DNA from: an uncultured Butyricicoccus sp.
GTDB lineage: Bacteria; Bacillota; Clostridia; Oscillospirales; Butyricicoccaceae
Length of the DNA stretch: 64,000 nucleotides
Assembly: GCA_934532985.1 (NCBI GenBank)
Contig: CAKTAV010000002.1
Coordinates: forward strand, 62,001 to 126,000
Direction of reading: 5' to 3'
Shown here one piece after another: positions 16,690 through 25,379 of the stretch (position 1 is its first letter; every line of letters starts with the position of its first letter). A model generated the notes under the pieces. It did no database searches, was not told where the DNA came from, and saw nothing but the letters and a program-made list of their open reading frames with translations. The position numbers and the translations under genes were made by a program.

Positions 16690-17382
16690 ATGATAGAAAA
16701 CCGCTTTACACCACAAATGCTGGATTTTTTAGCAGAAAATCATATCCGCAACAGCAAGGAATGGTATGATGCCCATAAGGACACCTGCCGGTCTCTTGTG
16801 ACAGAACCATTTCACCAACTTGTAGAGCAGATGGCGCCAACGATGCTTGCAATCGACCCCGCCTTTGTCGTGCAGCCGTCACGCTGTCTGTCCCGCGTAC
16901 GGCGGGATACGCGCTTTACGAAAAATAAAGATTTGTACCGCGATCACATGTGGATCACCTTTCGCCACCCCAAGAAACGGCTCGGCGAGAGCCTGTGCTA
17001 CTATTTCGGCGTCAATCAGGACAGCTGGAGCTATGGTGTCGGCTACTATGATATGCCGCGCACCGTGCTGGCGGAATGCCAGCAGATGATCCTGCACGAA
17101 GATCGCTCATTTCAAGAAGCATTTCGGGCGCTAAATAACAGCCGCTTTGCGCTATATGGTCAGGACTATAAGCGTCCAAAATTTCCGGAAGCGCCAGAAC
17201 AGTATCAGAGCTGGCTGAACAAAAAGTGGTTTGAGGTGCATTTTGCATCAGACGATTTTGATCAGTTGTTTGGCGGCGAATTCTATGCCCCGATGATACG
17301 GGACATTCAGCAAATTGCGCCGATGTACCATTTCCTGCGCCGTGCGGAAGAGCTGGTGCGACGCAACACGCAGGGAAAGTAA
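16690..17382 (+). CDS. DUF2461 family protein
   Basis: A 230-residue member of DUF2461 (TIGR02453 type), a conserved bacterial family of unknown function. Characteristic blocks are FTPQMLDFLAENHIRNSKEWYDAHKD near the start, SRVRRDTRFTKNKDLYRDHMWITF around residue 75, and the closing MYHFLRRAEELVRR. Length agrees with the family. ATG 16690 has AGAAGGG 6 bases upstream; ATG 16663 has none. Single gene with its own promoter and a strong hairpin after it. Confidence 0.85.
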   Translation: MIENRFTPQMLDFLAENHIRNSKEWYDAHKDTCRSLVTEPFHQLVEQMAPTMLAIDPAFVVQPSRCLSRVRRDTRFTKNKDLYRDHMWITFRHPKKRLGESLCYYFGVNQDSWSYGVGYYDMPRTVLAECQQMILHEDRSFQEAFRALNNSRFALYGQDYKRPKFPEAPEQYQSWLNKKWFEVHFASDDFDQLFGGEFYAPMIRDIQQIAPMYHFLRRAEELVRRNTQGK

Positions 17383-17398
17383 TCATTACTTTATAAAG

Positions 17399-17440
17399 AT
17401 GCCAAGAACCGGACAGGATTCTGTCCGGTTCTTGGTATAT
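17399..17440. terminator. Hairpin between convergent DUF2461 and kdpE-like genes
   Basis: A 15-bp perfect stem (CCAAGAACCGGACAG and its complement) with a 4-base loop. T-tracts are poor on both sides, so it may work as a transcript-end stabiliser as well as a terminator. Confidence 0.6.
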
Positions 17441-17460
17441 GTAGAATAAATTGTTGCAGA

Positions 17461-18165
17461 TTATTCCTCCGCCATGCGGTAGCCAACGCCGATTTCTGTC
17501 ATGATGTATTCCGGCTCGGCGGGATTTTCCTCTAGCTTGCGGCGGATATGTGCCATGTTGACGCGGAGAATCCGGTTGTTGCCGACCGCATAGTCGCCCC
17601 AAATTCGACGGATAATATAATCATATGTCAGAACACGTCCCGGACGGCGGGCGATCAGCTCAACGATTTTATACTCCGTCTGTGTCAGATGGACGAGTTC
17701 ATCGTGCAGTAGAACCTGTCGGCGCTTGAAGTCAATTGTGAGATCACCGATGTGATAGCTCTCGCGTGGAAGATCCTCGCCGGATTCCTGTCTTGCTTGA
17801 TGACGCAGCGCGGTGCGAATACGGGCAAGCAATTCCGGTGTACCGAACGGCTTGGTTATGTAATCGTCTGCGCCGAGATCCAGCGCACGTACCTTCTCCT
17901 CTTCCTCCTCACGGGCGGAAACAACGAGAACTGAGGTGCCATAGTTTTGGCGAAGCCACTGAATGATTTCTGTGCCGTCCATGTCCGGAAGGCCGAGATC
18001 CAAAAGAATGACATCCGGATGATAGGAATTGATCATGGACCGTGCCATTGTACCGGTTTCCGCCTTGATGACATTATAGCCGTTGCTGGTTAAAATCGTT
18101 GATAAAATATGAACAATTGTCTCGTCGTCTTCTACAATAAGAATAACTGCTTTATTCGCTTTCAT
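17461..18165 (-). CDS. OmpR-family response regulator, KdpE-like
   Basis: A 234-residue response regulator most similar in layout to KdpE: receiver domain (ILIVEDDETIVHILSTILTSNGYNVIKAETG, Asp in VILLDLGLPDMDG, KPFGTPELLARIRTALRH) and a winged-helix domain (LTQTEYKIVELIARRPGRVLTYDYIIRRIWG). Its start overlaps the end of the kinase gene by 14 bases. No kdpFABC potassium transporter is present in the window, so the target genes are elsewhere or the pair has a different role. Confidence 0.88.
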   Translation of the reverse strand: MKANKAVILIVEDDETIVHILSTILTSNGYNVIKAETGTMARSMINSYHPDVILLDLGLPDMDGTEIIQWLRQNYGTSVLVVSAREEEEEKVRALDLGADDYITKPFGTPELLARIRTALRHQARQESGEDLPRESYHIGDLTIDFKRRQVLLHDELVHLTQTEYKIVELIARRPGRVLTYDYIIRRIWGDYAVGNNRILRVNMAHIRRKLEENPAEPEYIMTEIGVGYRMAEE

Positions 18166-19720
18166 ACGAGTCCTCCTCTAGCGGCAGGGTAAATTCAAAA
18201 ATCGCGCCGCCATCTTCATGATTTCGTCCTGTGATTTCTCCGCCATGTGCCACGATAATTGCCTTGCACAGGGAAAGTCCAATTCCCAAGCCGCGTCCGC
18301 TCTCGGGTTTTTTCTGCCCTACGCCGCGGAATAGATTTTTTTGTACCTCTGGGCTGAGGCCGGGACCGTGGTCGCGAACGGAAAAATGAGCATAATCTCC
18401 GTTCTGAAACACTTTTACGATAACCGGCGCTTCGCCATGCCGCAGACCGTTTTCGATCAGATTGATTAAAACTTGTACAATTAAGGTTGCGGACATCGGA
18501 ACAAAGAGCGGATCGTCCGGAATCTCCACTGAGATAATCGCGTGCTTCATGCGTCGTTTGCAGCGCATGACCGCTTCCGGTACCACTTCTTCCACTGCCT
18601 CATCTTGCTTTTTGATCGTGACCTTTTTGTCTGCCGTTGTCAGCCGGGATACCGAGAGCAGATTTTCTGTCATACGCAGCAGCCAAGAAGCGTCCTCATT
18701 GATATCTCGAATAAGAGACAGCGCGCTCTCACGTTCGATAGTATCAACATTATCTTGTAACGCCGCCGTCGCACCGATAATACCGGTCAGCGGTGTGCGC
18801 AAATCGTGTGAGATTGACCGGAGCAAATTGCTGCGCAGACTTTCGCGCTCCGCCTCGACCGCAATACGCTGTGCGGTATTTTTCAGATTTTGTCGCTCCA
18901 GCGCCAGTGCGGTCAAGTCCAACATAATAAAGATGCGCAGGAGACTTTCTTTGTCAATGGTGTAATCCCATAGAATGCCGAGCACGCCGTTGATTTTATC
19001 ATGGGAAATTAACGGGAAATAGTGAAATAGTGCCGTGGGGTTGGCAACCGTTCCGTTTCCGCTCTCTTTTTGCGTGGCAAAACAGGTTCTCGCAGCGGCG
19101 GTTTCCAGTTCAACTGAGATGGAATCCGGCACGTCACCATAGACAACGCCGTCATGGTTTTGTAGACTTTCCTTATCACGGAAAAACACAACGGTCGTGC
19201 TAAATTTTTCACTCACCTGTGTGACGCACAACTCAGCAATCTCTTCATAGTCGTTTACCATCATGAGCTTTTGGCTGAATTGGGCGATTTGCTGTGCGAC
19301 CTCTTCTCGCATACGCGATTCTTCCAGCTGGTGCTTATTACGCACCGTCATTGTACCGGTAATAACTGCAATTAAGACTAAACTGAAAAATATGACCGGA
19401 TACCCTTGCAATAAAAAATTAACCTGATAATATGGATAGATAAAGATCGTATTGATAATGACTACGCCGGAGATAGCAGCACAGACACTCCAAAGATATC
19501 CGCTTGTCCAACGGGCAATCAGCAAGATGGCCAGCATGAATAGACTTGCAATGTCCAGCTCATCCACCTTGCCGATCAGTAATGATAAAATTTCGGACAG
19601 TGCTGTGAATAACAGCATAATGGATACTGTGACGATGGCACTGAAGGTATTTTCTTTTATCAAAACATGTGATTCTGCGGCTTTTCCATCCTCTGTGTTT
19701 TGCGGAGCAATTTGTTTCAT
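18152..19720 (-). CDS. KdpD-like sensor histidine kinase lacking the N-terminal KdpD/Usp domains
   Basis: A 522-residue kinase. It begins with a four-helix DUF4118 membrane domain (IVTVSIMLLFTALSEILSLLIG through GYPVIFFSLVLIAVITGTMTV), then a GAF-like region (about 150-285), the H-box RSISHDLRTPLTGIIG, and an ATPase domain (NLIENGLRHGE, VRDHGPGL, GLGIGLSLCKAI). This is the C-terminal half of KdpD without its ~350-residue KdpD and Usp regulatory domains, so turgor/c-di-AMP type sensing through Usp is absent. ATG 19720 is 9 bases after AAGGGG; ATG 19729 abuts it. Confidence 0.87.
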   Translation of the reverse strand: MKQIAPQNTEDGKAAESHVLIKENTFSAIVTVSIMLLFTALSEILSLLIGKVDELDIASLFMLAILLIARWTSGYLWSVCAAISGVVIINTIFIYPYYQVNFLLQGYPVIFFSLVLIAVITGTMTVRNKHQLEESRMREEVAQQIAQFSQKLMMVNDYEEIAELCVTQVSEKFSTTVVFFRDKESLQNHDGVVYGDVPDSISVELETAAARTCFATQKESGNGTVANPTALFHYFPLISHDKINGVLGILWDYTIDKESLLRIFIMLDLTALALERQNLKNTAQRIAVEAERESLRSNLLRSISHDLRTPLTGIIGATAALQDNVDTIERESALSLIRDINEDASWLLRMTENLLSVSRLTTADKKVTIKKQDEAVEEVVPEAVMRCKRRMKHAIISVEIPDDPLFVPMSATLIVQVLINLIENGLRHGEAPVIVKVFQNGDYAHFSVRDHGPGLSPEVQKNLFRGVGQKKPESGRGLGIGLSLCKAIIVAHGGEITGRNHEDGGAIFEFTLPLEEDSYESE

Positions 19721-19755
19721 CCACGACATCCCCTTTGAAAGCGCTATCTTTTTAT

Positions 19756-19784
19756 ATTATATCAATACTTTTTTCATAGAACAA
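19756..19784 (-). promoter_or_regulatory. Promoter of the KdpD/KdpE-like operon
   Basis: Minus strand: -35 TTGTTC (19779-19784), 17-base spacer, -10 TATAAT (19756-19761) preceded by TGA. Confidence 0.75.
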
Positions 19785-19946
19785 GGCAAAAAGGTGATTA
19801 CGGTTTCGCTATGATTTTACGCGCTCATATGGGGAATAACCTGTAAAGCATGTCGTTTCTCCATAAAAAGCGCTGGCATTTCTCAAATGATTTTAACAAA
19901 AATGTAAAATTCCGCGAGGTTTTTTTCTTCTTTCGATAAAAGCTCT

Positions 19947-19973
19947 TTGAAATTTTGCAAATTATGATATAAT
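19947..19973 (+). promoter_or_regulatory. Promoter of the FHA-SEDS-PBP operon
   Basis: A perfect -10 TATAAT (19968-19973) with extended TGA. The best -35 (TTGAAA, 19947-19952) is only 15 bases away, so the extended element probably matters. Confidence 0.6.
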
Positions 19974-19998
19974 AGAAGCTGCACAGGGAGGGTGATCC

Positions 19999-20466
19999 AT
20001 GAACTTTGTAAAACCTGTTTTAATCGCTGTACTCGTTGTATTGACAGTTGTCATTATTATAAAGGCAAATCGCTTCGCTACCGCCGGAGCTCCCGAGTCA
20101 AAAGAACCGCAGCGACCGAAAAGGCCGCAGCGACCCGCACCGACATCAGCACAATTTTTTATTGTATATGTCGGAAAGCGGTATCCGGTAACGCATTTCC
20201 CGTTCACCATCGGAAGCCGCAGCGATAACGATCTCGTCATTACGGATGCAACGGTTTCCCGTAAGCATGCGGAGTTGTTTGTAAAAAATAATCATGTGTG
20301 CCTGCGAGATCTTGGTTCTCTGAACGGTACGAAGGTAAATGGTGTGGAACGTTCGGAAGTTACCATTTTAGGTGGAGAAAAAATTCAGTTCGGCACAACC
20401 ATTGTTCAGATTGAACGCGCATACAGCAATGAGGTTAGTGACGAGACGCAGTTCATCCGGAGGTAA
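19999..20466 (+). CDS. Membrane-anchored FHA domain protein
   Basis: A 155-residue protein: N-terminal membrane helix (VKPVLIAVLVVLTVVIIIKA, about 4-23), a Pro/Lys/Arg-rich linker, and a forkhead-associated domain (about 52-145) with the canonical GSRSDNDLVI, TVSRKHAEL and LGSLNGTKVNG motifs that bind phosphothreonine. It heads an operon with a SEDS polymerase and a penicillin-binding transpeptidase, the same trio known from actinobacterial fhaB-rodA-pbpA clusters. The tail SDETQFIRR contains a threonine that could itself be phosphorylated. It probably recruits a Ser/Thr-kinase substrate to the wall machinery; no kinase gene is in the window. Confidence 0.88.
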   Translation: MNFVKPVLIAVLVVLTVVIIIKANRFATAGAPESKEPQRPKRPQRPAPTSAQFFIVYVGKRYPVTHFPFTIGSRSDNDLVITDATVSRKHAELFVKNNHVCLRDLGSLNGTKVNGVERSEVTILGGEKIQFGTTIVQIERAYSNEVSDETQFIRR

Positions 20467-20472
20467 TCCGAT

Positions 20473-21936
20473 ATGCCGAAGAAGAATAACAAAAATCGAA
20501 ATTCAAAATTATCTAGTATTTCAAAAACAAATGCGGGAACACAGATTGTGTTCCTGCTCATTTTATTTCAGATCGTTGTTTTCCTCATCTTGTATAATAG
20601 CGACCGTGGAACAGCTTATCTATATATGCTGGCACCATTGAGTGTGATTATCTTTGGCGGCTGGATTCTCGTCCGCCGATTCCATGCAGAGGCTGCTCTA
20701 TTTTTGGATGTTGCGATGATACTGACCTTTGGCACGATGATTCAGTGTATGCTGATGGACAAAGACGGCAGACCGACTTCGTTGATGATCTTCTATGGTC
20801 TTGCCTTTGTTGTTGGGTTGGCCTGTGCCGTATTATATCGCCGCCTTCCTGTCATTGCGTCGGCACGGGCGGTTGCAATCTTCATCGTACTGTCAATCTT
20901 GATGTACATGGCCACACTAGTGCTTGGTGTTGCTGGCGCCGGTGGTGTTACCAACTGGATTGCAATCGGACCGATCCGATTCCAGCCGTCGGAGTTTATC
21001 AAGGGCTTGTACGTTTTGATTATGGCAGGCCTGCTCTGCACAAAGGAGCAACCGGGACGCAAACGCATTCTTGTTGCCTGCATTGTCACGGTAATCAATC
21101 TCGGTTTCCTTGTGCTGCAGGGTGAATTTGGTACGATTCTGCTGATTTTGGGAACATTTCTCTGCCTGATTTTTTTGTTTGTTCCGGATATTCGCGTGTT
21201 TGGCATCATTCTCGCCGCGCTGGCGGGACTGGGAGCTATCGGCATAGGTATGTGTTCCCTGTTGCTAAAAATCGGAGGTAAGGGCTTTATCGTCCGTCAG
21301 GTGCAGAAGATTGTCAATCGCTTCGCACCATGGCTGTACCTAAACTTCGGCCTAAATCCGACGGGATTGACAACAGAAGAATATCAAAACGCTAACTATC
21401 AGGTCTTACAGGGCCGTAAGGCGCTGCTTAATTCCGGCTTTTTTGGCAGCGATACGACAACATATATTCCGAATAAGGTCAACGACTCGGTCTTCCCTGC
21501 CCTCACAGAGAGCTGTGGCATTATTATTGCCGTGCTGATTTGTGTCTTGTTTGGAATGCTGTTGGTTCGTGGCACGCGAATTTTTTTCCAGTGCACAGAC
21601 CGCTATCATCAGGCGGTGGCTGCTGGTTTGACGTTCCAGCTGGTTCTGCAATCGATGATTATCATCGGCGGATCCATTGGCATTCTACCGCTGACCGGTA
21701 TTACTCTGCCGCTCATTTCTCTCGGCGGCTCATCTCTGATAGCAACATTTATGTTTTTGGCTGTAATACTGACGATCTCAGCCGGAAATCTGTGGGATGG
21801 AAGGAGGGACTACACCGCATATGAATCTAAGCTTCAAAAAGCGCGTTCAGTTCACGCTAAGCGCATTCCTAATCTGCGCGATCGGAATCGGCGCGGGGCT
21901 TCTGTGGACGACACTGGGAAGTCCGGAAAGTCGTAA
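20473..21936 (+). CDS. SEDS-family peptidoglycan polymerase, FtsW/RodA type
   Basis: A 487-residue polytopic membrane protein with about ten helices, belonging to the FtsW/RodA/SpoVE family of glycosyltransferases that polymerise lipid II. Family blocks include GVTNWIAIGPIRFQPSEFIKG, the large outer loop with NANYQVLQGRKALLNSGFFG, and PLTGITLPLISLGGSSLIATFMFLAVIL. It is paired with the transpeptidase encoded next. The last 38 codons (a basic tail) overlap the start of that gene in another frame. Which of elongation or division it serves cannot be told from sequence alone. Confidence 0.92.
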   Translation: MPKKNNKNRNSKLSSISKTNAGTQIVFLLILFQIVVFLILYNSDRGTAYLYMLAPLSVIIFGGWILVRRFHAEAALFLDVAMILTFGTMIQCMLMDKDGRPTSLMIFYGLAFVVGLACAVLYRRLPVIASARAVAIFIVLSILMYMATLVLGVAGAGGVTNWIAIGPIRFQPSEFIKGLYVLIMAGLLCTKEQPGRKRILVACIVTVINLGFLVLQGEFGTILLILGTFLCLIFLFVPDIRVFGIILAALAGLGAIGIGMCSLLLKIGGKGFIVRQVQKIVNRFAPWLYLNFGLNPTGLTTEEYQNANYQVLQGRKALLNSGFFGSDTTTYIPNKVNDSVFPALTESCGIIIAVLICVLFGMLLVRGTRIFFQCTDRYHQAVAAGLTFQLVLQSMIIIGGSIGILPLTGITLPLISLGGSSLIATFMFLAVILTISAGNLWDGRRDYTAYESKLQKARSVHAKRIPNLRDRNRRGASVDDTGKSGKS

Positions 21937-23191
21937 AGAAGCCGCAGCGGAAAACGCACAGCGTTCCTATCTGCGCGGTACGATTTATGACCGAAACGGC
22001 AATGCAGTGAACTATTCTAAAAAGGTTGGCGGTACGCGCCACTATACCGGTGGACGCGCCTACTCTACCATAACAGGTTATTACTCTAAGATTTACGGCG
22101 CTTCCGGTATTGAAAAGACGTTTAACAGTGACCTATCCTACAGTCGTGCGGATTCCGACGACAAGAAAAAGGGCTGTGATATTGTCCTGACAACGGATTC
22201 GGATCTGCAAAATGCTACGTATGATGCTATCTCTAATATCGCACAGGGCGCGGCGGTTGTTCTGGATGCTCGTTCCGGTGAAATTCTTGCGATGGCCTCT
22301 ACCCCGACGTTTGAGCCGGGCTCACTGGAGGATGATTGGAGCAAGCTCACGGAAATCAACGGTTTGTTCCTGCCGAACGCATATAAAAAGACGTTTGCAC
22401 CGGGTTCGGACTTTAAGATTATTTCGGCCTGCGCGGTGATTGATAACGGCGTGGATAGCGAAACGGTCGAAGACAACGGTTCGATGACATTCAAGAACGG
22501 ACAGACCATTACGAACTATAAGGGCAATGCCTATGGTACGCTGGATCTGGACGGTGCCATTGTCAATTCATCCAACGTCTACTTTATGCAAAAGGCACTG
22601 GACATGGGCGGCAAAAATTTGGAGTCCAGTATCCGCAAGTTTCTGATTGGCGATCCAGTTGAGCTGGACTTTACAACGCTTAAATCCACGTTGGATTTTG
22701 AAAATTACGAAGATCAAGTCGTCGCATCGGTTGCTTTTGGTCAGGGTCGAACGGAGGTCACCCCGCTTCAAATGGCCATGGCAGCACAGGCAATTGCCAA
22801 CGACGGTTCCATGCTCAAGCCATATTTGATTAAGAGCATGAAGGAATCGAACGGCAACCCGAAGATTACCGGACGCAAGGAAAAGCTCACGACGGTCACC
22901 AGTAAGAGCACGGCAGATCGTGTTACCAATGCGATGACACTGGCGGCGGAGCACTACGGATTCGATTACATCGGACCGGAGGGCTGGGATGTTGCGGCAA
23001 AGACCGGCACGGCGGAAACCGGCAAGGGCAATTACAATGGTTGGATCGTTACCTTTGCTCCGTCGGAAAAGCCGAAGTATGTTGTTGTTGTCATGGCGGC
23101 GTCACAGGATCACGATGGCATCTATTACAAGGATTCCGTCGATGAAATCTATGATGCACTGGCAACATATGACCAGAATCGAGAGAACTAA
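21821..23191 (+). CDS. Penicillin-binding transpeptidase (class B PBP, PbpA-like)
   Basis: A 456-residue DD-transpeptidase that crosslinks peptidoglycan with its SEDS partner. An N-terminal membrane anchor (VQFTLSAFLICAIGIGAGLLW) precedes a short dimerisation region with RGTIYDRNGNAVNYS. Catalytic motifs are S196-D-F-K199, S250-S-N252 and K394-T-G396. It is compact, without PASTA domains. ATG 21821 follows AAGGAGGG at about 13 bases. The gene begins 116 bases before the upstream stop, a long overlap for two real proteins: its membrane anchor is encoded over the cytoplasmic tail of the SEDS protein. Confidence 0.9.
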   Translation: MNLSFKKRVQFTLSAFLICAIGIGAGLLWTTLGSPESRKEAAAENAQRSYLRGTIYDRNGNAVNYSKKVGGTRHYTGGRAYSTITGYYSKIYGASGIEKTFNSDLSYSRADSDDKKKGCDIVLTTDSDLQNATYDAISNIAQGAAVVLDARSGEILAMASTPTFEPGSLEDDWSKLTEINGLFLPNAYKKTFAPGSDFKIISACAVIDNGVDSETVEDNGSMTFKNGQTITNYKGNAYGTLDLDGAIVNSSNVYFMQKALDMGGKNLESSIRKFLIGDPVELDFTTLKSTLDFENYEDQVVASVAFGQGRTEVTPLQMAMAAQAIANDGSMLKPYLIKSMKESNGNPKITGRKEKLTTVTSKSTADRVTNAMTLAAEHYGFDYIGPEGWDVAAKTGTAETGKGNYNGWIVTFAPSEKPKYVVVVMAASQDHDGIYYKDSVDEIYDALATYDQNREN

Positions 23192-23193
23192 AT

Positions 23194-23236
23194 AAAAAGC
23201 TGAGTTTCACAGAAATAGAAACTCAGCTTTTTCAGT
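23194..23236. terminator. Bidirectional terminator between PBP and PAP2 genes
   Basis: AAAAAGCTGAGTTTC pairs with GAAACTCAGCTTTTT across 9 bases; T-tracts exist in both directions. Confidence 0.85.
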
Positions 23237-23263
23237 TTCAATTTTATGAGTGCCTGTGTGCTG

Positions 23264-23818
23264 TCATATCTGTTTTTGCTCCTGCCGTTTGACAATGACT
23301 GAGGAAATAATACGATGTACGGCCAGTGCAATGATGACACCCAGTAGTGCGCCAACCAGTACATCGCTCGGAAAATGAACAAACAAATACAGCCGCGAAA
23401 AGGCAATCAATACCGCCAGAATCAGCGCCGCTGTACCCAGCCGTTTGTGGTAAAGCCAAATCGTGACAGATGCGATGCACGACGAGAGCGTATGCCCCGA
23501 CGGGAAGGAATAATCGCGCGGGATGGCGATGAGCAACTGCACAGAATCATCCAGCCAGCACGGGCGAGGACGCGCAGCCAGTGGTTTCAAGAACAGATTT
23601 CCGATGAGCAGTCCGCATAACAGACCAACTAACACAGAAATTCCGCAGGTGCGGTATTTACGAAATGGCAGCATGGCGACGCCGATGACAATCCAGATCA
23701 TTCCCGCATTCCCCAGCTTCGTCACGAGCGGCATGAGCAGATTGAGCGCATCATTGACAATGTGCTGCTGAATCCAGTACAAAATCGAAAAATCAATGGG
23801 CTGCAGAACGGTAAACAT
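23264..23818 (-). CDS. PAP2-family membrane phosphatase
   Basis: A 184-residue integral membrane phosphatase with about five helices and the three PAP2 signature segments: KPLAARPRP, PSGHTLSS and SRLYLFVHFPSDVLVG. Family members dephosphorylate undecaprenyl pyrophosphate (BcrC) or phosphatidic acid and related lipids. Its place beside the SEDS/PBP genes makes undecaprenyl pyrophosphate recycling plausible but not proven. A single gene, convergent with the PBP operon. Confidence 0.88.
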   Translation of the reverse strand: MFTVLQPIDFSILYWIQQHIVNDALNLLMPLVTKLGNAGMIWIVIGVAMLPFRKYRTCGISVLVGLLCGLLIGNLFLKPLAARPRPCWLDDSVQLLIAIPRDYSFPSGHTLSSCIASVTIWLYHKRLGTAALILAVLIAFSRLYLFVHFPSDVLVGALLGVIIALAVHRIISSVIVKRQEQKQI

Positions 23819-23924
23819 GGTTGCTCTCCTTGCAAGGTTTTTTCCTATGATATACGATAATCATTAAAATCACATGAATCAACATACCTAGAATAGAATT
23901 ATATCATATTTTTTTGCTTTTCGC

Positions 23925-23953
23925 TTGATTTTCCCTGATAAATATGGTATAAA
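23925..23953 (+). promoter_or_regulatory. Promoter of the pheST T-box transcript
   Basis: -35 TTGATT (23925-23930), 17-base spacer, -10 TATAAA (23948-23953) with extended TGG. Confidence 0.8.
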
Positions 23954-23959
23954 TAGTGT

Positions 23960-24223
23960 TGAATTGTATGGAATATGAGAAAAGTGATGAACGGAAGAGT
24001 ATCCTCGTTCCCTGCGGCATCAGAGAAGGACAGTCACCGGCTGAAAGCTGTCCGCCGTAACACTTGGAGAAGTTCACCCGGGAGCTTCAATGAACAAAAG
24101 CATTGACGGGTTCGCGCCGTTACAGCGATTCTGAGCGCTCACAATGTGTTGTGAGAAACCGGGTGGTACCGCGGAAGTGTTTCCCTTTCGTCCCTGTTGT
24201 CGGGATGGAGGGGTTCTTTTTTT
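23960..24223 (+). ncRNA. T-box leader, tRNA-Phe responsive
   Basis: This fills the gene-free stretch before pheS. A Stem I region (from about 23975, with AAGAGTA and CAGAGAAGGACAG elements) ends with the specifier TTC at 24073-24075, followed by the typical ACC...GAGC context; UUC is a phenylalanine codon. The antiterminator T-box AACCGGGTGGTACCGCGG is at 24157-24174. A terminator (CCCTTTCGTCCC with GGGATGGAGGG, then a T-run) closes at 24223. Uncharged tRNA-Phe should stabilise the antiterminator and switch on pheST. The specifier was assigned by eye. Confidence 0.93.
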
Positions 24224-24298
24224 GCCGTTGGAACACGCAGATCTCAAGCCATGCACAGAAGTATCGGAAACGAATAATCAACAAGGAGTTGTTCTTGA

Positions 24299-25324
24299 AT
24301 GAAAGAAACATTACAGTCCATTCGGGAAAAAGCCGCCGAGGCTATGGCAGCCTGCGCCGATTCCCGTGAGCTTGATGCCATTCGCGTCAAGTACCTTGGC
24401 AAAAAGGGCGAAATCACCGCTCTGATGAAGAATATGCGCAACCTGACGCCGGAAGAGCGTCCGGCATTCGGTCAGATGATCAACGATGCCCGCGCGGCCA
24501 TTGAAGAGGGTCTGGCACAGCAGAAGTCTCGTCTGGAGGCCGCTGCGCTGGAGCGCAAGCTGAAGAGCGAAACGCTGGACGTCACCATGCCGGGCACACA
24601 CGCGCCAATCGGCAAGATTCATCCGCTGAATCTGGTGCTGGATGAAGTAAAGGAAATCTTTATTGGCATGGGCTTCTCCATCAGCGAAGGTCCGGATGTC
24701 GAGTCGGATTACTATAACTTTGAAGCGCTGAACATCCCGAAGGATCATCCAGCGCGCGACACGCAGGATACGTTCTATATTTCGGATAACGTCGTACTGC
24801 GCACGCAGACCTCCCCGATTCAGGTTCGCACCATGGAGAAGAAAAAGCCGCCGATCCGCATCATTGCACCGGGACGCGTTTTCCGCAGCGACGACGTGGA
24901 TGCAACGCATTCCCCGCTATTCCATCAGATTGAGGGTCTGGTCATCGACAAGGGCATCCGCATGTCCGACCTGAAGGGCATCCTGGAGATGTTTGCAAAG
25001 AAGCTGTACGGCGAAGAGACCGTGGTTCGCTTCCGCCCGCATCACTTCCCCTTCACCGAGCCGTCGGCTGAGATGGACTACCAGTGCTTCCAGTGCCATG
25101 GTAAGGACACCAATTGCCCGGTTTGCCACGGCGAAGGCTGGATTGAGATTCTGGGCTGCGGCATGGTTCATCCGAAGGTTCTGGAGGAGTGCGGCATTGA
25201 TCCGGATGAATATTCCGGATATGCATTCGGCATCGGTCTGGAGCGCCTGGTTATGGGCCGCTTTAAGATCACGGATATCCGCAGCTTCTACGAAAATGAC
25301 GTGCGTTTTCTGCACCAGTTCTAA
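24299..25324 (+). CDS. pheS: Phenylalanine--tRNA ligase alpha subunit
   Basis: A 341-residue class II synthetase subunit. The N-terminal coiled-coil arm (about 1-85) is followed by the catalytic domain with GFSISEGPDVESDYYNFEALNIPKDHPAR (motif 1 region), FRSDDVDATHSPLFHQIEG (motif 2) and GYAFGIGLERLVMGRF (motif 3). It forms the alpha2-beta2 enzyme with PheT, charging tRNA-Phe. AAGGAG lies before ATG 24299. Controlled by the upstream T-box and co-transcribed with pheT after a 55-base gap. Confidence 0.97.
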   Translation: MKETLQSIREKAAEAMAACADSRELDAIRVKYLGKKGEITALMKNMRNLTPEERPAFGQMINDARAAIEEGLAQQKSRLEAAALERKLKSETLDVTMPGTHAPIGKIHPLNLVLDEVKEIFIGMGFSISEGPDVESDYYNFEALNIPKDHPARDTQDTFYISDNVVLRTQTSPIQVRTMEKKKPPIRIIAPGRVFRSDDVDATHSPLFHQIEGLVIDKGIRMSDLKGILEMFAKKLYGEETVVRFRPHHFPFTEPSAEMDYQCFQCHGKDTNCPVCHGEGWIEILGCGMVHPKVLEECGIDPDEYSGYAFGIGLERLVMGRFKITDIRSFYENDVRFLHQF

Positions 25325-25379
25325 GAGCGTGCTGCTGTAATCCAACACCATCTGAATTTTTAACTTGGAGGAATGAATC

